Of a DNA stretch of 41,753 nt, positions 7,942 through 15,801 are shown in pieces. Each line of letters begins with the position of its first letter. Within the stretch, counting starts at the first letter, position 1. Both the position numbers and the translations under genes were made by a program. The stretch is from Propionibacteriaceae bacterium. GTDB taxonomy: Bacteria > Actinomycetota > Actinomycetes > Propionibacteriales > Propionibacteriaceae. Under the pieces are notes generated by a model. It made no database searches. It worked only from the letters and a program-made list of their open reading frames with translations, and was not told the origin of the DNA. The stretch is taken from NCBI GenBank assembly GCA_030532825.1, contig JAUNKK010000019.1, positions 1 to 41,753 of the forward strand, written 5' to 3'.

Positions 7942-9474
7942 TCAGCCCTTCCGGAACATGTTCAGCATGCGGTGGGTCACGGTGAACCCACCGAAAACGT
8001 TGATGGCGGCGATCAGCACTGCCACGCATGAGACGATCTTGACCACCCAGCTGGGATGAGCGAGCTGAGTCATGGCGCCCACCACGATGATGCCGCTGAT
8101 GGCGTTGGTGACGCTCATCAGCGGGGTGTGAAGGGCATGGGTGACGTTCCACACCACGTAATAACCGACCACGACGGCCAGCGCGAAGACCCCGATCTGC
8201 GTCACGAAGGCCGATGGGGCGATCGTCATGAGGGCGATGAGCGCGACCGCACCCACCCCCACCCAAGCGACCTGGTGCCACCAGGGGCGTTCCGGGGCGG
8301 GCGGTGCCGGGGGCTCAGCGGGTTTAGTAGCCTCCGGTGCGGGGGCCGCCGGGGCGGCGGAAACCTGGATGGGCGGCGGCGGGAAGGTGACCTCGCCGGC
8401 GCGCGCCACGGTCATGGTGCGCACCACCTCGTCGTCGAAATCGACGACGAGGCGGCCATCCTTCTCCGGGGTCATGAGGGCCAAAGCGTTGACCAGATTC
8501 GTGCCATAAAGCTGCGACGACTGCCCCGGCAGCCGCGAGGCCAAGTCGGTGTAGCCGATGATCGTCACCCCATTTTCGGTGACGTAGCTCTCACCGGGTC
8601 GGGTCAACTCACAGTTGCCGCCCCCAACGGCGGCTAGGTCAACGATGACGGAACCCGGTTTCATGGTGGCCACCATCTCCGCCGTAATCAGTTTCGGCGA
8701 TGGCTTGCCGGGGATGGCGGCGGTGGTGACGATGATGTCAACCTCACGAGCCTGGGCCGCGTACAGTTCGGCGGCCCGGGCCGCGTAGTCCGCCCCCACT
8801 TCGCGGGCATACCCGTCGGAACTGACCCCCTGATCGGCCTGGTCGACGTGCAGGAACGTGGCTCCCATGGATGTGACCTGCTCGGCGGTCTCGGGGCGCA
8901 CATCGGTGGCGCGCACGACCGCGCCCAGCGAGTTCGCCGCGCCGATGGCCGCGAGTCCCGCCACCCCGGTGCCGATGACGAACACCGTCGCCGGCGGCAC
9001 CTTTCCAGCCGCCGTGACTTGCCCGGTGAAGAAACGGCCGAAGGCGTGGGCCGCTTCAATCACGGCCCGGTATCCGGAGATGTTGGCCAACGAGCTGAGG
9101 GCGTCCAGGGCCTGGGCCCGGGAGGTGCGCGGCACCATGTCCATGCTCAGCGCCGTCAAGCCTTGTGCGGCGAGCCGCTTCACGAGGCCGGGATCGTGCC
9201 GGGGGTTGAGGAACGAAATCAGGGTGGCGCCCGAACGCATGTCCAGCAGTTGCCCGTCGGTTGGCGCCCCCACCGACAACACGATGTCTTTGTCCCAGGC
9301 CTTGGCGACGATTTCCGCCCCCGCCTCGCTATAGGCCTCGTCGCTGAAGGAGGCAGCCGATCCAGCGCCGGTCTCAATGAATACACGGTAGCCGAGCTTT
9401 CGTAGCTGGGCCACGGTCTTGGGGGTAGCTGCGACCCGATTGTCGTCAGTCTCCCGAGGTACACCAACATCCAT
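7942..9474 (-). CDS. pntA: NAD(P) transhydrogenase subunit alpha (fused, E. coli type)
   Basis: 510 residues, the length of the one-piece alpha subunit of enterobacteria rather than the split PntAa/PntAb of many actinobacteria. It starts [20 protein letters not shown]. The NAD(H)-binding domain I contains [20 protein letters not shown] and RATDVRPE. A proline/alanine-rich linker (about 370-395) leads to four membrane helices from [20 protein letters not shown] onward. It forms the NADH side of the proton-translocating transhydrogenase with PntB, encoded next in the operon. Confidence 0.96.
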   Translation of the reverse strand: MDVGVPRETDDNRVAATPKTVAQLRKLGYRVFIETGAGSAASFSDEAYSEAGAEIVAKAWDKDIVLSVGAPTDGQLLDMRSGATLISFLNPRHDPGLVKRLAAQGLTALSMDMVPRTSRAQALDALSSLANISGYRAVIEAAHAFGRFFTGQVTAAGKVPPATVFVIGTGVAGLAAIGAANSLGAVVRATDVRPETAEQVTSMGATFLHVDQADQGVSSDGYAREVGADYAARAAELYAAQAREVDIIVTTAAIPGKPSPKLITAEMVATMKPGSVIVDLAAVGGGNCELTRPGESYVTENGVTIIGYTDLASRLPGQSSQLYGTNLVNALALMTPEKDGRLVVDFDDEVVRTMTVARAGEVTFPPPPIQVSAAPAAPAPEATKPAEPPAPPAPERPWWHQVAWVGVGAVALIALMTIAPSAFVTQIGVFALAVVVGYYVVWNVTHALHTPLMSVTNAISGIIVVGAMTQLAHPSWVVKIVSCVAVLIAAINVFGGFTVTHRMLNMFRKG

Positions 9475-9596
9475 GGAGCCACCGTATCGTCCGGGCTCCT
9501 AGGTCTGCATGCGGGTGGTGGATTTTCTCGCGGTACTAGGCACCTGCGCCGACAGACCCGCACCCCCACCCCGGTAGCATCAGCCCGCCCGATCGG

Positions 9597-9635
9597 TTTG
9601 GCCAAACGATTACTTTTGACATCAGGGATGGCCAA
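9597..9635 (-). promoter_or_regulatory. Candidate pntA promoter flanked by TTGGCCAA dyads
   Basis: On the minus strand TTGGCC (9635-9630) and TAATCG (9612-9607) are separated by exactly 17 bases, and transcription would start near 9600. A perfect 10-base palindrome TTTGGCCAAA covers 9597-9606, and a second TGGCCAA copy lies at 9629-9635 over the -35 box, about three helical turns away. The pair could be a regulator site. The hexamers are only moderate matches. Confidence 0.4.
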
Positions 9636-9698
9636 TTCGCGCAGTAGATAACAAATAGATAGACGATAATGCCCCCTCGCCATTGAGCCATGAAAATA

Positions 9699-9724
9699 GG
9701 CGGGCGATACGAGGATCGCCCGCC
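9699..9724 (-). terminator. Perfect 10-base-pair hairpin, likely terminator in the minus direction
   Basis: Arms GGCGGGCGAT (9699-9708) and ATCGCCCGCC (9715-9724) are fully complementary with loop ACGAGG. In the minus direction it is followed by TATTTTCAT. It would end transcription coming from the gene at 9850-10305 and through the structured element at 9736-9827. Confidence 0.6.
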
Positions 9725-9735
9725 CTAAGCTTTAG

Positions 9736-9827
9736 ACCGGACCGGGAACGCCTCTCGGCGAAAGGCCGCTCGTAGCGGCTAAAGGTGGAGCCCGGGGTTA
9801 CCGCGATCCGGTAGCGACCATGCTACC
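9736..9827. other. Strongly structured intergenic element of unknown family (possible ncRNA)
   Basis: Nested and side-by-side stems, given for the plus strand: ACCGGA (9736-9741) with TCCGGT (9807-9812); CCGGG (9742-9746) with CCCGG (9791-9795); CGCC/GGCG (9749-9752 with 9757-9760); GCCGCT/AGCGGC (9765-9770 with 9774-9779). This gives a closed three-way junction. A further stem GGTAGC/GCTACC (9810-9815 with 9822-9827) overlaps the outer stem and cannot form together with it. I could not match it to tRNA, T-box, TPP, SAM, M-box or SRP RNA. Strand is unclear; on the minus strand it would be followed by the hairpin at 9699-9724. Confidence 0.4.
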
Positions 9828-9849
9828 TGATCCTGCCCAAGGGTGGAAG

Positions 9850-10305
9850 TCACCACAGCTTGTCGGCATACCAGGACTTTGAGCACGACTCCAGATCGGC
9901 AGCGCGCTGGTCCCAGCGCGGCCCCAGCCGCCGACAGGCGATGGCCGCGCGGCCGCAGAGGTCACCGAAATCACCCTCGTATTCCCCAGCCAGCACAGAC
10001 CGAACGTCGTCGGCTACCGGCCCCTCGGGCAGCTGCCGTTCGACCTGCCGCAACCGCCAGAGCGCTCCCGGCAGCGAAACGGCCGGCGCCTGCGACCACA
10101 ACTCCAGTAGGTCCTCGACGCCCTCCTCGGCGATGTACTCCACGAGGCGGACGCGAATTGCCGGCACGGCCTTGTCACCGACCAGGTGCACCAGGACCGC
10201 CGCCGTATCGTGGGCCGCGGTACTCGCCTCCGCAGGGTCACCTGCCCCGTCGAACTCCTCAAGAATGTCGCTGGGACGCCTGACGGGCTTATGGAACTGA
10301 CGCAT
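9850..10305 (-). CDS. Conserved-looking protein of unknown function
   Basis: 151 residues, soluble, helical and acidic, starting MRQFHKPVRRPSDILEEF with a strong GGAGAGGA site before the ATG. I do not recognise the family. Visible traits are a VSLPGALWRLRQVERQLPEG segment and a C-terminal half with two cysteines (DLCGRAAIACRR and ESCSKSW). It lies 55 bases downstream of menD in the same direction, with a small hairpin between them. It may be read with the men operon or from its own promoter. Codon use resembles the neighbours. Confidence 0.75.
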   Translation of the reverse strand: MRQFHKPVRRPSDILEEFDGAGDPAEASTAAHDTAAVLVHLVGDKAVPAIRVRLVEYIAEEGVEDLLELWSQAPAVSLPGALWRLRQVERQLPEGPVADDVRSVLAGEYEGDFGDLCGRAAIACRRLGPRWDQRAADLESCSKSWYADKLW

Positions 10306-10338
10306 CTAGTCCTCTCCCACTAATACAGCATTCGCGTC

Positions 10339-10354
10339 TAACCCAATCGGGTTA
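10339..10354 (-). terminator. Small hairpin between menD and the 151-residue gene
   Basis: TAACCC (10339-10344) and GGGTTA (10349-10354) pair around an AATC loop, just after the menD stop. The stem is short and no U-run follows, so termination would be weak at best. Confidence 0.25.
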
Positions 10355-10360
10355 ACCCCG

Positions 10361-11896
10361 CTAGATCCGGATGTGAAGCAACTCTCGTCCGCAGACGGAT
10401 TCGGCGAGTAGCTCACGGACAGATTCTATGCCTATAGGATTCACAACACGCCAACGCGCCGCCTTAGCCGCCTCACTCAGATCGACTCCTTGCGGAGCAC
10501 GGAATACCCGGTCAAAGGCCCTTGCATAAGGGGCGGAGCCCTGTTCCAGGGAGGCAAAGATTGATCCTCCTTGGTCATCCAAAAGGACTACACGCATGCG
10601 CGGGTCGGGTTCAGGTTTGGGCAAGACTAGCGCACCCAGGTCGTGCTGCAACGTGATATCTCCGAGCAACACGGTGGTGGGGGCTCCGGTCGCCAGGGCA
10701 ATGCCCGTCGCTGTTGCCAAGGTACCATCGATCCCGGCGAGGCCACGGTTCGCCCAGCAGGTCGCCGGCTCCGGGTTGATTGGCGCGACGTCCGCATAGC
10801 GGATGCTGGAGCTCGCCCCGAAAACCAGGTTCTCCCCCGGCCGCGCCGCCGCGACCACGGCCGCCGCAACGGCCTCCCCCGTCAGTGCGTCGGGCGGTCC
10901 AGATGCGGGCCCCATCCAACGGGCCAGCCAGGTCGGGTCCCCGGGCGGCAGGATCACCCCATCGACCACCTCCGCGGCAGCGTAACCCGGGTCGATCCAC
11001 TCGGCGCGATCAGCAACCACGATCAGCTCAAGGTCCTGGCGCGCCAGCAGGGTTGCGACCGGACGCGACAAGGTGGGGTGCCCGAAGACCACAACGCGCT
11101 CGATCTCGGCACCAAGCTCCGCTAGCCGCTCGCGGTAGCGGGGTATGGCCGGCCCGGTGCGGGCGTTACTGGAGGGCTCCGCGAGCAACGGGACCCCCGC
11201 CAGCTCGGCGGCAGCCAGCGCCTCGGCTCCCACCCATGCGGGTGCGTCGCCGGCAAGCACCACGGTACGCGCGCTTGTCGTCAACTCCCGGACCTCAGCC
11301 CGGCGGCTGGCCGCGACGCATGGCCGGGGACGCTGGGGCCGAGGTGCAGGCACATCGGGGTGGACCAGCGGAAGGTCGAACTCGACGTTGACCTGCACCG
11401 GGCCGGGCTGGCGGGTTCGGCACCCGAGGGCGCGGGTGGCGGCGCGCGCGATGGTGGCCCGCCAGGCCGTCTCCGGGCCTGAAGCAGAGCTCAGCCGCAG
11501 TACCTCCAGGGCGGCGGGCCCGAACGCCCCAAGCTGATCGCAGGTTTGGTTGGCGCCCGTGCCAACTGCCGTCGCAGGCCGGTCAGCCGTCAGAAACAGC
11601 AGTGGGACCCCGGCGGCCCGGGCCTCCATGGCGGCAGGGACCAGATTGCCAACCGCCGTGCCGGAGGTAGTCACCACCGCCACCACCGTGCCAGAGGCCT
11701 TGGCCAGGCCAAGCGCGGTGAAGGCCGCAACCCGCTCGTCGACGCGGACGTGAAGGCTCAGCAGCCCCGCAGTGTCGGCCGCGTCGAGGGCCAGCGATAG
11801 CGGGGCGTTGCGGGAGCCCGGGGCCAACACGACGTGCCGGACGTCCGCCGCTAGGAGCGCCTCGACGATGGCCACGCCGAGCAGCGGAGAACTCAT
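10361..11896 (-). CDS. menD: 2-succinyl-5-enolpyruvyl-6-hydroxy-3-cyclohexene-1-carboxylate synthase
   Basis: 511 residues, a thiamine-diphosphate enzyme that joins 2-oxoglutarate and isochorismate in menaquinone synthesis. The N-terminal part has HVVLAPGSRNAPLSLAL, RVDERVAAFTALGLAKASG (catalytic glutamate) and TTSGTAVGNLVPAAMEA. The C-terminal thiamine-diphosphate domain has LLGDITLQHDLGALVLPKP and RVVLLDDQGGSIFASLEQG. The ATG at 11896 overlaps the menC stop (ATGA), so it is preferred over the in-frame start 54 bases upstream. It is the last men gene of the cluster. Confidence 0.95.
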   Translation of the reverse strand: MSSPLLGVAIVEALLAADVRHVVLAPGSRNAPLSLALDAADTAGLLSLHVRVDERVAAFTALGLAKASGTVVAVVTTSGTAVGNLVPAAMEARAAGVPLLFLTADRPATAVGTGANQTCDQLGAFGPAALEVLRLSSASGPETAWRATIARAATRALGCRTRQPGPVQVNVEFDLPLVHPDVPAPRPQRPRPCVAASRRAEVRELTTSARTVVLAGDAPAWVGAEALAAAELAGVPLLAEPSSNARTGPAIPRYRERLAELGAEIERVVVFGHPTLSRPVATLLARQDLELIVVADRAEWIDPGYAAAEVVDGVILPPGDPTWLARWMGPASGPPDALTGEAVAAAVVAAARPGENLVFGASSSIRYADVAPINPEPATCWANRGLAGIDGTLATATGIALATGAPTTVLLGDITLQHDLGALVLPKPEPDPRMRVVLLDDQGGSIFASLEQGSAPYARAFDRVFRAPQGVDLSEAAKAARWRVVNPIGIESVRELLAESVCGRELLHIRI

Positions 11897-12840
11897 GGCA
11901 AGCTCACCCCTTGGGCCGCCGCCACACGTTCCAATCTGGCCCGCCACCACGCTGATGTCGCGGCGTCCGCTTCGTGGGCGGCCAGCAGGTTCGGGTCGGG
12001 GAGCACAGGCCGCACAGTTAGCTGCCCGGCAACGGGGCGCACGGGATCCGCCACCACATCGCCAGTCAGCAGGTTCGCCGTCTCAAGCCCGCAGTCGAAT
12101 GACAAGTCCGGCAGGGCGGCCGCAAGCTGCAATCCCGCGGCGAGCCCGATGGAGGTTTCGACGGCACTGGAGATCACCGCGGGCAGGCCTAGCTCGGCCA
12201 GGAGCCGAAGGCAAGCGCGGGGGCCGCCGAGGGGCTGCTGCTTCAGCACAACGATGTCAGCGGCGCCGAGGTCCCGCACGCGCAGGGGGTCAGAGGCACG
12301 GCGGATTGACTCGTCGGCGGCAATTCGCACCGCCCCCGCCAGACGCTGTCGCAGTTCAGCGAGTTCCTCGACGGTGCGGCAGGGCTGCTCCGCATACTCC
12401 AGGTCACAATCCGCGAGCCGTCGCAGTGCCGCCTCAGCCTCGGCCACGCTCCAAGCACCGTTGGCGTCCACCCGGATTCGCGCCCCGGGCAGCGCCTCCC
12501 GGACGGCGGCGACGCGGGCGACGTCGTCGTCCACGCTCTCGCCGCGTGCGGCCACCTTGATTTTGACGCTCCGGCAGCCGGATTCGCGGGCCCGCGCCGC
12601 GGCGCGCTTCGGTGCGATGGCGGGGACGATGGCGTTCACGGGTACGCTCTGCCGCACTGGTTCGGGATACCCCAGCCTCGCCGTCTCCATGGCGGCCGCC
12701 AGCCAGACCCCGGCCTCTGCGTCGTCATATTCCGGGAAGGGGCTCCACTCGGCCCAGCCCGCGGGACCTTCAAGCAGCATGCCCTGGCGACGGGTGATAC
12801 CGCGGAATGGGACCCGCAGCGCAATGTCGAAGACGATCAC
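11893..12840 (-). CDS. menC: o-Succinylbenzoate synthase
   Basis: 315 residues from the GTG at 12840, which overlaps the menA stop (GTGA). The open frame runs much further upstream, but that part only shadows menA. Enolase-superfamily residues are in place: SVKIKVA (K93, K95), RVDANGAW (D125), YAEQPC (E151), IAADES (D176) and VVLKQQPLGG (K200). The enzyme removes water from SHCHC to give o-succinylbenzoate. Translational coupling to menA and menD suggests one transcript. Confidence 0.94.
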   Translation of the reverse strand: MIVFDIALRVPFRGITRRQGMLLEGPAGWAEWSPFPEYDDAEAGVWLAAAMETARLGYPEPVRQSVPVNAIVPAIAPKRAAARARESGCRSVKIKVAARGESVDDDVARVAAVREALPGARIRVDANGAWSVAEAEAALRRLADCDLEYAEQPCRTVEELAELRQRLAGAVRIAADESIRRASDPLRVRDLGAADIVVLKQQPLGGPRACLRLLAELGLPAVISSAVETSIGLAAGLQLAAALPDLSFDCGLETANLLTGDVVADPVRPVAGQLTVRPVLPDPNLLAAHEADAATSAWWRARLERVAAAQGVSLP

Positions 12841-13727
12841 TGGCCGACCGCCGCGCCGACGAGCAGCCCCGCCGCCATCACCAGTTCCGTCAGGGAGGTG
12901 GCCTGGAGCATGGCGATCAGGTCCCGCCCGGCAGCGCCGGCCAGCAGGCGTGTCGCGGGGCCCAGCATCAGGACGAAACCGGTCAGGCCTAGCCCCGCCC
13001 ACGGTGTCGTCAGGGCCATCACCCCGAGCACCGAGGCCGCCCCGACGGCGATGAGGATCACGAAGAAGATCCGGGTGCGGGAATCTCCCAGCCGCGTGGC
13101 CAGGGTGCGTTTCCCGACGCGCGCGTCGGCGGTGAGGTCCCGCAGGTTGTTGACCACCAGCAGGGCACTGGCCAGGGCGCCGATCCCGACGGCCGCCACC
13201 CAGGCGGCGGCGGTAGCTACCCCGAACGTGACATAGGTGGTACCGACGGTCGCGACGAGCCCGAAAAACAGAAAAACCATCAGCTCGCCGAGCCCCAGGT
13301 AGCCGTAGGGGTGGGCGCCGCCCGTGTAGCACCAGGCGGCGATCAGGCACGCGGCCCCGATCAGCAGCAGCCACCAGTGCCCGCTGATGGCGACCACGGC
13401 CAGCCCCAAGGCCGCGGCGACGGCGAAGCTGAGCAGGGCCGCCCGTTTCACTGCCTCGGGCGTCGCCAGCCCGGAGGCCGTCAGGCGAGTCGGCCCCACG
13501 CGCACATCGTCGACCCCCCGGATGCCGTCGGAGTAGTCGTTGGCGTAGTTGACCCCCACCTGCAAGGCCAGCGCTACCCCGAGGCATAGCGCAGGCACCA
13601 CGAGCAGGCGCCACAGCGGGGGCGTGGGAACGGTGCCAAGTCCCGCGGCGACACCGGCCAGCACCGGCGCCATCGCGGCCGGCAACGTCCTGGGCCGGGC
13701 ACCGGCCACCCATGTAGAAAGACTCAT
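12837..13727 (-). CDS. menA: 1,4-Dihydroxy-2-naphthoate polyprenyltransferase
   Basis: 296 residues, an integral membrane prenyltransferase of the UbiA family with about eight or nine helices. The first aspartate-rich motif reads NYANDYSDGIRGVDDVR (about 60-76) and is followed by VGPTRLTASG, the MenA pattern. A second motif region is LRDLTADARVGKRTLATRLG. It attaches the isoprenoid tail to DHNA at the membrane. It starts 26 bases after the menE stop, and its own stop overlaps menC. Confidence 0.95.
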   Translation of the reverse strand: MSLSTWVAGARPRTLPAAMAPVLAGVAAGLGTVPTPPLWRLLVVPALCLGVALALQVGVNYANDYSDGIRGVDDVRVGPTRLTASGLATPEAVKRAALLSFAVAAALGLAVVAISGHWWLLLIGAACLIAAWCYTGGAHPYGYLGLGELMVFLFFGLVATVGTTYVTFGVATAAAWVAAVGIGALASALLVVNNLRDLTADARVGKRTLATRLGDSRTRIFFVILIAVGAASVLGVMALTTPWAGLGLTGFVLMLGPATRLLAGAAGRDLIAMLQATSLTELVMAAGLLVGAAVGQ

Positions 13728-13753
13728 GATGGGCTCATGCTAATGGCATGACA

Positions 13754-14770
13754 CTAGGTGCATCGCGCAACCAGGCTTTCTAGGGCGATCCAGTCCGTTT
13801 TGCCGCGATCCGTCCGCGGGATGGCGGCCACGATCAGCTGCCGGGGCAGCCAGGCCCGAGGCAAGGCCGGGGCGAGGGCGGCGCGCCAGTGCCCCAGATC
13901 ACCACCGGGGGCAACGAGCACGACGCGCTGCCCCCACTCCTCATCGGGGACGGCCAGCACCTCCGTTTCGGGCTGCAGCTGCGCGGCCGCGGCCCGCACC
14001 ACAGCCACATCGATGTTGACGCCGCCGCTGATCGCCACATCGTCGAAACGGCCCAGGATGCGCAGTCGGCCACCCTCCCAGGCCCCACGATCTGAGGTGC
14101 GGAAAACCCCCCGCTGCAGCACTTCGGCCGTGGCCTCGGGCTGCCCCAGGTAGCCGTCGAAAAGCGTCGGTCCGCTGATCGTGACCCGCTCTCCCTCCAG
14201 CCGGACGCCCACGTCGGGCAGCGGGTGCCCGTCCCACATCACCCCGCCGCAGGTCTCAGACATGCCATAACTCTCCTTGACGACGATCCCCCGCTCGACG
14301 GCGCGGTCACGCAGTTCCGGCGCGAGGGGGGCGCCCCCCAGCAGCACCAGATCGAAGGCGCGCAGCCGGTCAACGACGCCGGGATCCGCCAGGGCGCGGT
14401 GCAGCTGCGTCGGCACCAGACTGACGGCGTCCCCCTGACCGGTGGGCCGCAGCTGTGCGAGATCCGTGCCAGCGACCGGGACGGGGCGTCCACCGTGGAT
14501 CGAGCGCACCAGCACCATGAGCCCGGCCACGTATTGGGTGGGCAACGCCAGGTGCCACGTGACATCGGCCACGGCCCGCGCGGCCTTAGCAGCAGCAGTG
14601 AGGGCCCGCCGGGAGAGCGCTACCCGCCGCGCCGCGCCAGTCGTCCCGGAGGTCTGCACGACCGCCCCAACATGCTCGGGCAGCCGCGGGGCGGGGCCGT
14701 CCGCCAGCCACAGCGGCGGGCCCCCATCCAGCATCGCCGCCACGCGCCGGTTCGTCGCTGTGTCTGTCAT
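13754..14770 (-). CDS. menE: o-Succinylbenzoate-CoA ligase (short form)
   Basis: 338 residues from the ATG at 14770, shorter than typical 450-500-residue MenE but like the compact actinobacterial form. Adenylating-enzyme motifs: VVQTSGTTGAARRVALSRRA (A3), ESYGMSETCGGVMWDG (A5), RTSDRGAWEGGRLRILGRFD (A7/A8) and the catalytic lysine near the end in IPRTDRGKTDW (A10). It activates o-succinylbenzoate with ATP and CoA. First gene of the minus-strand menE-menA-menC-menD set; menB and menF are not in this window. Confidence 0.92.
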   Translation of the reverse strand: MTDTATNRRVAAMLDGGPPLWLADGPAPRLPEHVGAVVQTSGTTGAARRVALSRRALTAAAKAARAVADVTWHLALPTQYVAGLMVLVRSIHGGRPVPVAGTDLAQLRPTGQGDAVSLVPTQLHRALADPGVVDRLRAFDLVLLGGAPLAPELRDRAVERGIVVKESYGMSETCGGVMWDGHPLPDVGVRLEGERVTISGPTLFDGYLGQPEATAEVLQRGVFRTSDRGAWEGGRLRILGRFDDVAISGGVNIDVAVVRAAAAQLQPETEVLAVPDEEWGQRVVLVAPGGDLGHWRAALAPALPRAWLPRQLIVAAIPRTDRGKTDWIALESLVARCT

Positions 14771-14816
14771 CGCCCACCAGTATGACGGCACCCCGTCGGC
14801 GCCACGAGAGACGGCC

Positions 14817-14822
14817 TATAGA
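14817..14822 (+). promoter_or_regulatory. -10 box for a possibly leaderless PLDc_N-dhaL transcript
   Basis: TATAGA followed by AT lies only eight bases before the GTG at 14831. Transcription would start at or within a base or two of that GTG, giving a leaderless mRNA, which is common in actinobacteria. No clear -35 box was seen. Confidence 0.4.
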
Positions 14823-14830
14823 ATGGTGAG

Positions 14831-15073
14831 GTGCTGAGGGTGCTCTTGATCGTCGCGGTGGTCATGTTGACCATCTACTGCGTCGTGGAACTGGCTCAGA
14901 CAAAGGGGGACCTAGTACGGGCCATGCCCCGCTGGTTGTGGCTGTTCCTCGTCATCTGTGTGCCCGTAATCGGCCCCATGGCGTGGCTATTGGCGGGACG
15001 GCCCACAGGTCGGCCGCGGCCCCGGCAACTTGGCCCCGACGACGATGATGACTTTCTCCGGGGCCTGAAATGA
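14831..15073 (+). CDS. Small membrane protein with PLDc_N domain
   Basis: 80 residues from a GTG. Two membrane helices (VLLIVAVVMLTIYCVVELAQ and WLWLFLVICVPVIGPMAWLL) are followed by AGRPTGRPRP and an acidic tail. The WLWLFLVICVPVIGPMAWLLAGRP pattern is the PLDc_N (phospholipase D N-terminal-like) domain found in small actinobacterial membrane proteins of unknown role. It is divergent from menE, and its stop overlaps the dhaL start (ATGA). Confidence 0.85.
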   Translation: MLRVLLIVAVVMLTIYCVVELAQTKGDLVRAMPRWLWLFLVICVPVIGPMAWLLAGRPTGRPRPRQLGPDDDDDFLRGLK

Positions 15074-15705
15074 CTGACGAAAGGACACTGATGTTGAGCG
15101 GTCCCGAGGCTGTGGCAGCCTGGCTGACTGTGGCGGCGACCGAGTTCGAGGCCCATATCGAAGAGTTAGACGGCCTTGATGCAGCCATCGGCGACGGTGA
15201 CCACGGCACGAACATGGCGCGCGGCCTGACCACGGCCGCCACCATCACCCCGGATGCCAACGCCTCCGTCGGCGAGTACCTGCGCCAGGTCGGTATCGCG
15301 CTGGTCAGCTCCGTCGGCGGAGCCTCCGGACCGCTGTATGGCACCTTTTTCCTGCGCCTCGCTCAGTCCTGGCAGTCCCCCTACACCGTCCCCAGCATCG
15401 CTCGGACGCTGCGGGCCGGGGCCGACGGGATCGCCGCGCGGGGCCGCGCCAAGCCCGGGGACAAGACCATGCTGGATGCCCTCATCCCAGCGATCGAGTC
15501 GCTTGAGGCGGCAGACCCCACCGATGTCCCGGGCGCGCTGGCCCAGGCCGTCGCGGCCGCACAGGCCGGGGCTGAATCGACGGTGGGGATGCTGGCTCGG
15601 CGTGGCCGCGCTGCGCATTTCAAGGAGCGTTCGATAGGGCACCTCGACCCGGGCGCGAAATCCATGGCCATGATCCTGGAAAGCGCCGCACGCCATCTGG
15701 AGTGA
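15070..15705 (+). CDS. DhaL-like dihydroxyacetone kinase ATP-binding subunit, orphan
   Basis: 211 residues, normal for DhaL. The metal/ATP-binding signature LDAAIGDGDHGTNMARG is near the N-terminus, followed by SSVGGASGPLYGTFF and GDKTMLDALIPA; these carry the conserved aspartates and glycines. DhaL transfers phosphate to dihydroxyacetone held by DhaK. No dhaK or dhaM is next to it, so the partner lies elsewhere or the protein has another role. It is coupled to the PLDc_N gene by an ATGA overlap. It could relate to glycerol use, given glpK further along, but that is inference. Confidence 0.9.
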   Translation: MTDERTLMLSGPEAVAAWLTVAATEFEAHIEELDGLDAAIGDGDHGTNMARGLTTAATITPDANASVGEYLRQVGIALVSSVGGASGPLYGTFFLRLAQSWQSPYTVPSIARTLRAGADGIAARGRAKPGDKTMLDALIPAIESLEAADPTDVPGALAQAVAAAQAGAESTVGMLARRGRAAHFKERSIGHLDPGAKSMAMILESAARHLE

Positions 15706-15801
15706 GCGTTTTCCGGCTATTTCTGCGCGTGTAATACACCGGGGTTGATCGTTTAGCCTGGCAGGGTGACCGCTCAGCGCCCCCTTCAATAGGCTGCACG
15801 C

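Noticed and set aside
9780-9806. GGTGGAGCCCGGGGTTACCGCG resembles the T-box antiterminator sequence
   Set aside because: No stem I or specifier loop precedes it and no plus-strand gene follows; the resemblance is confined to a few bases.
9822-9832. ACCTGATC as in TPP riboswitches
   Set aside because: The CTGAGA part and the remaining conserved bases of a TPP riboswitch are absent.
12841-13713. A 606-codon frame suggesting a long MenC fusion
   Set aside because: The upstream 290 codons are rich in arginine and glycine and shadow menA in another frame; MenC homology begins at the GTG at 12840.
15706-15801. Possible promoter before the nucleotidyltransferase (TTGATC, TAATAC)
   Set aside because: The hexamers are in the wrong order or spacing for a standard promoter.
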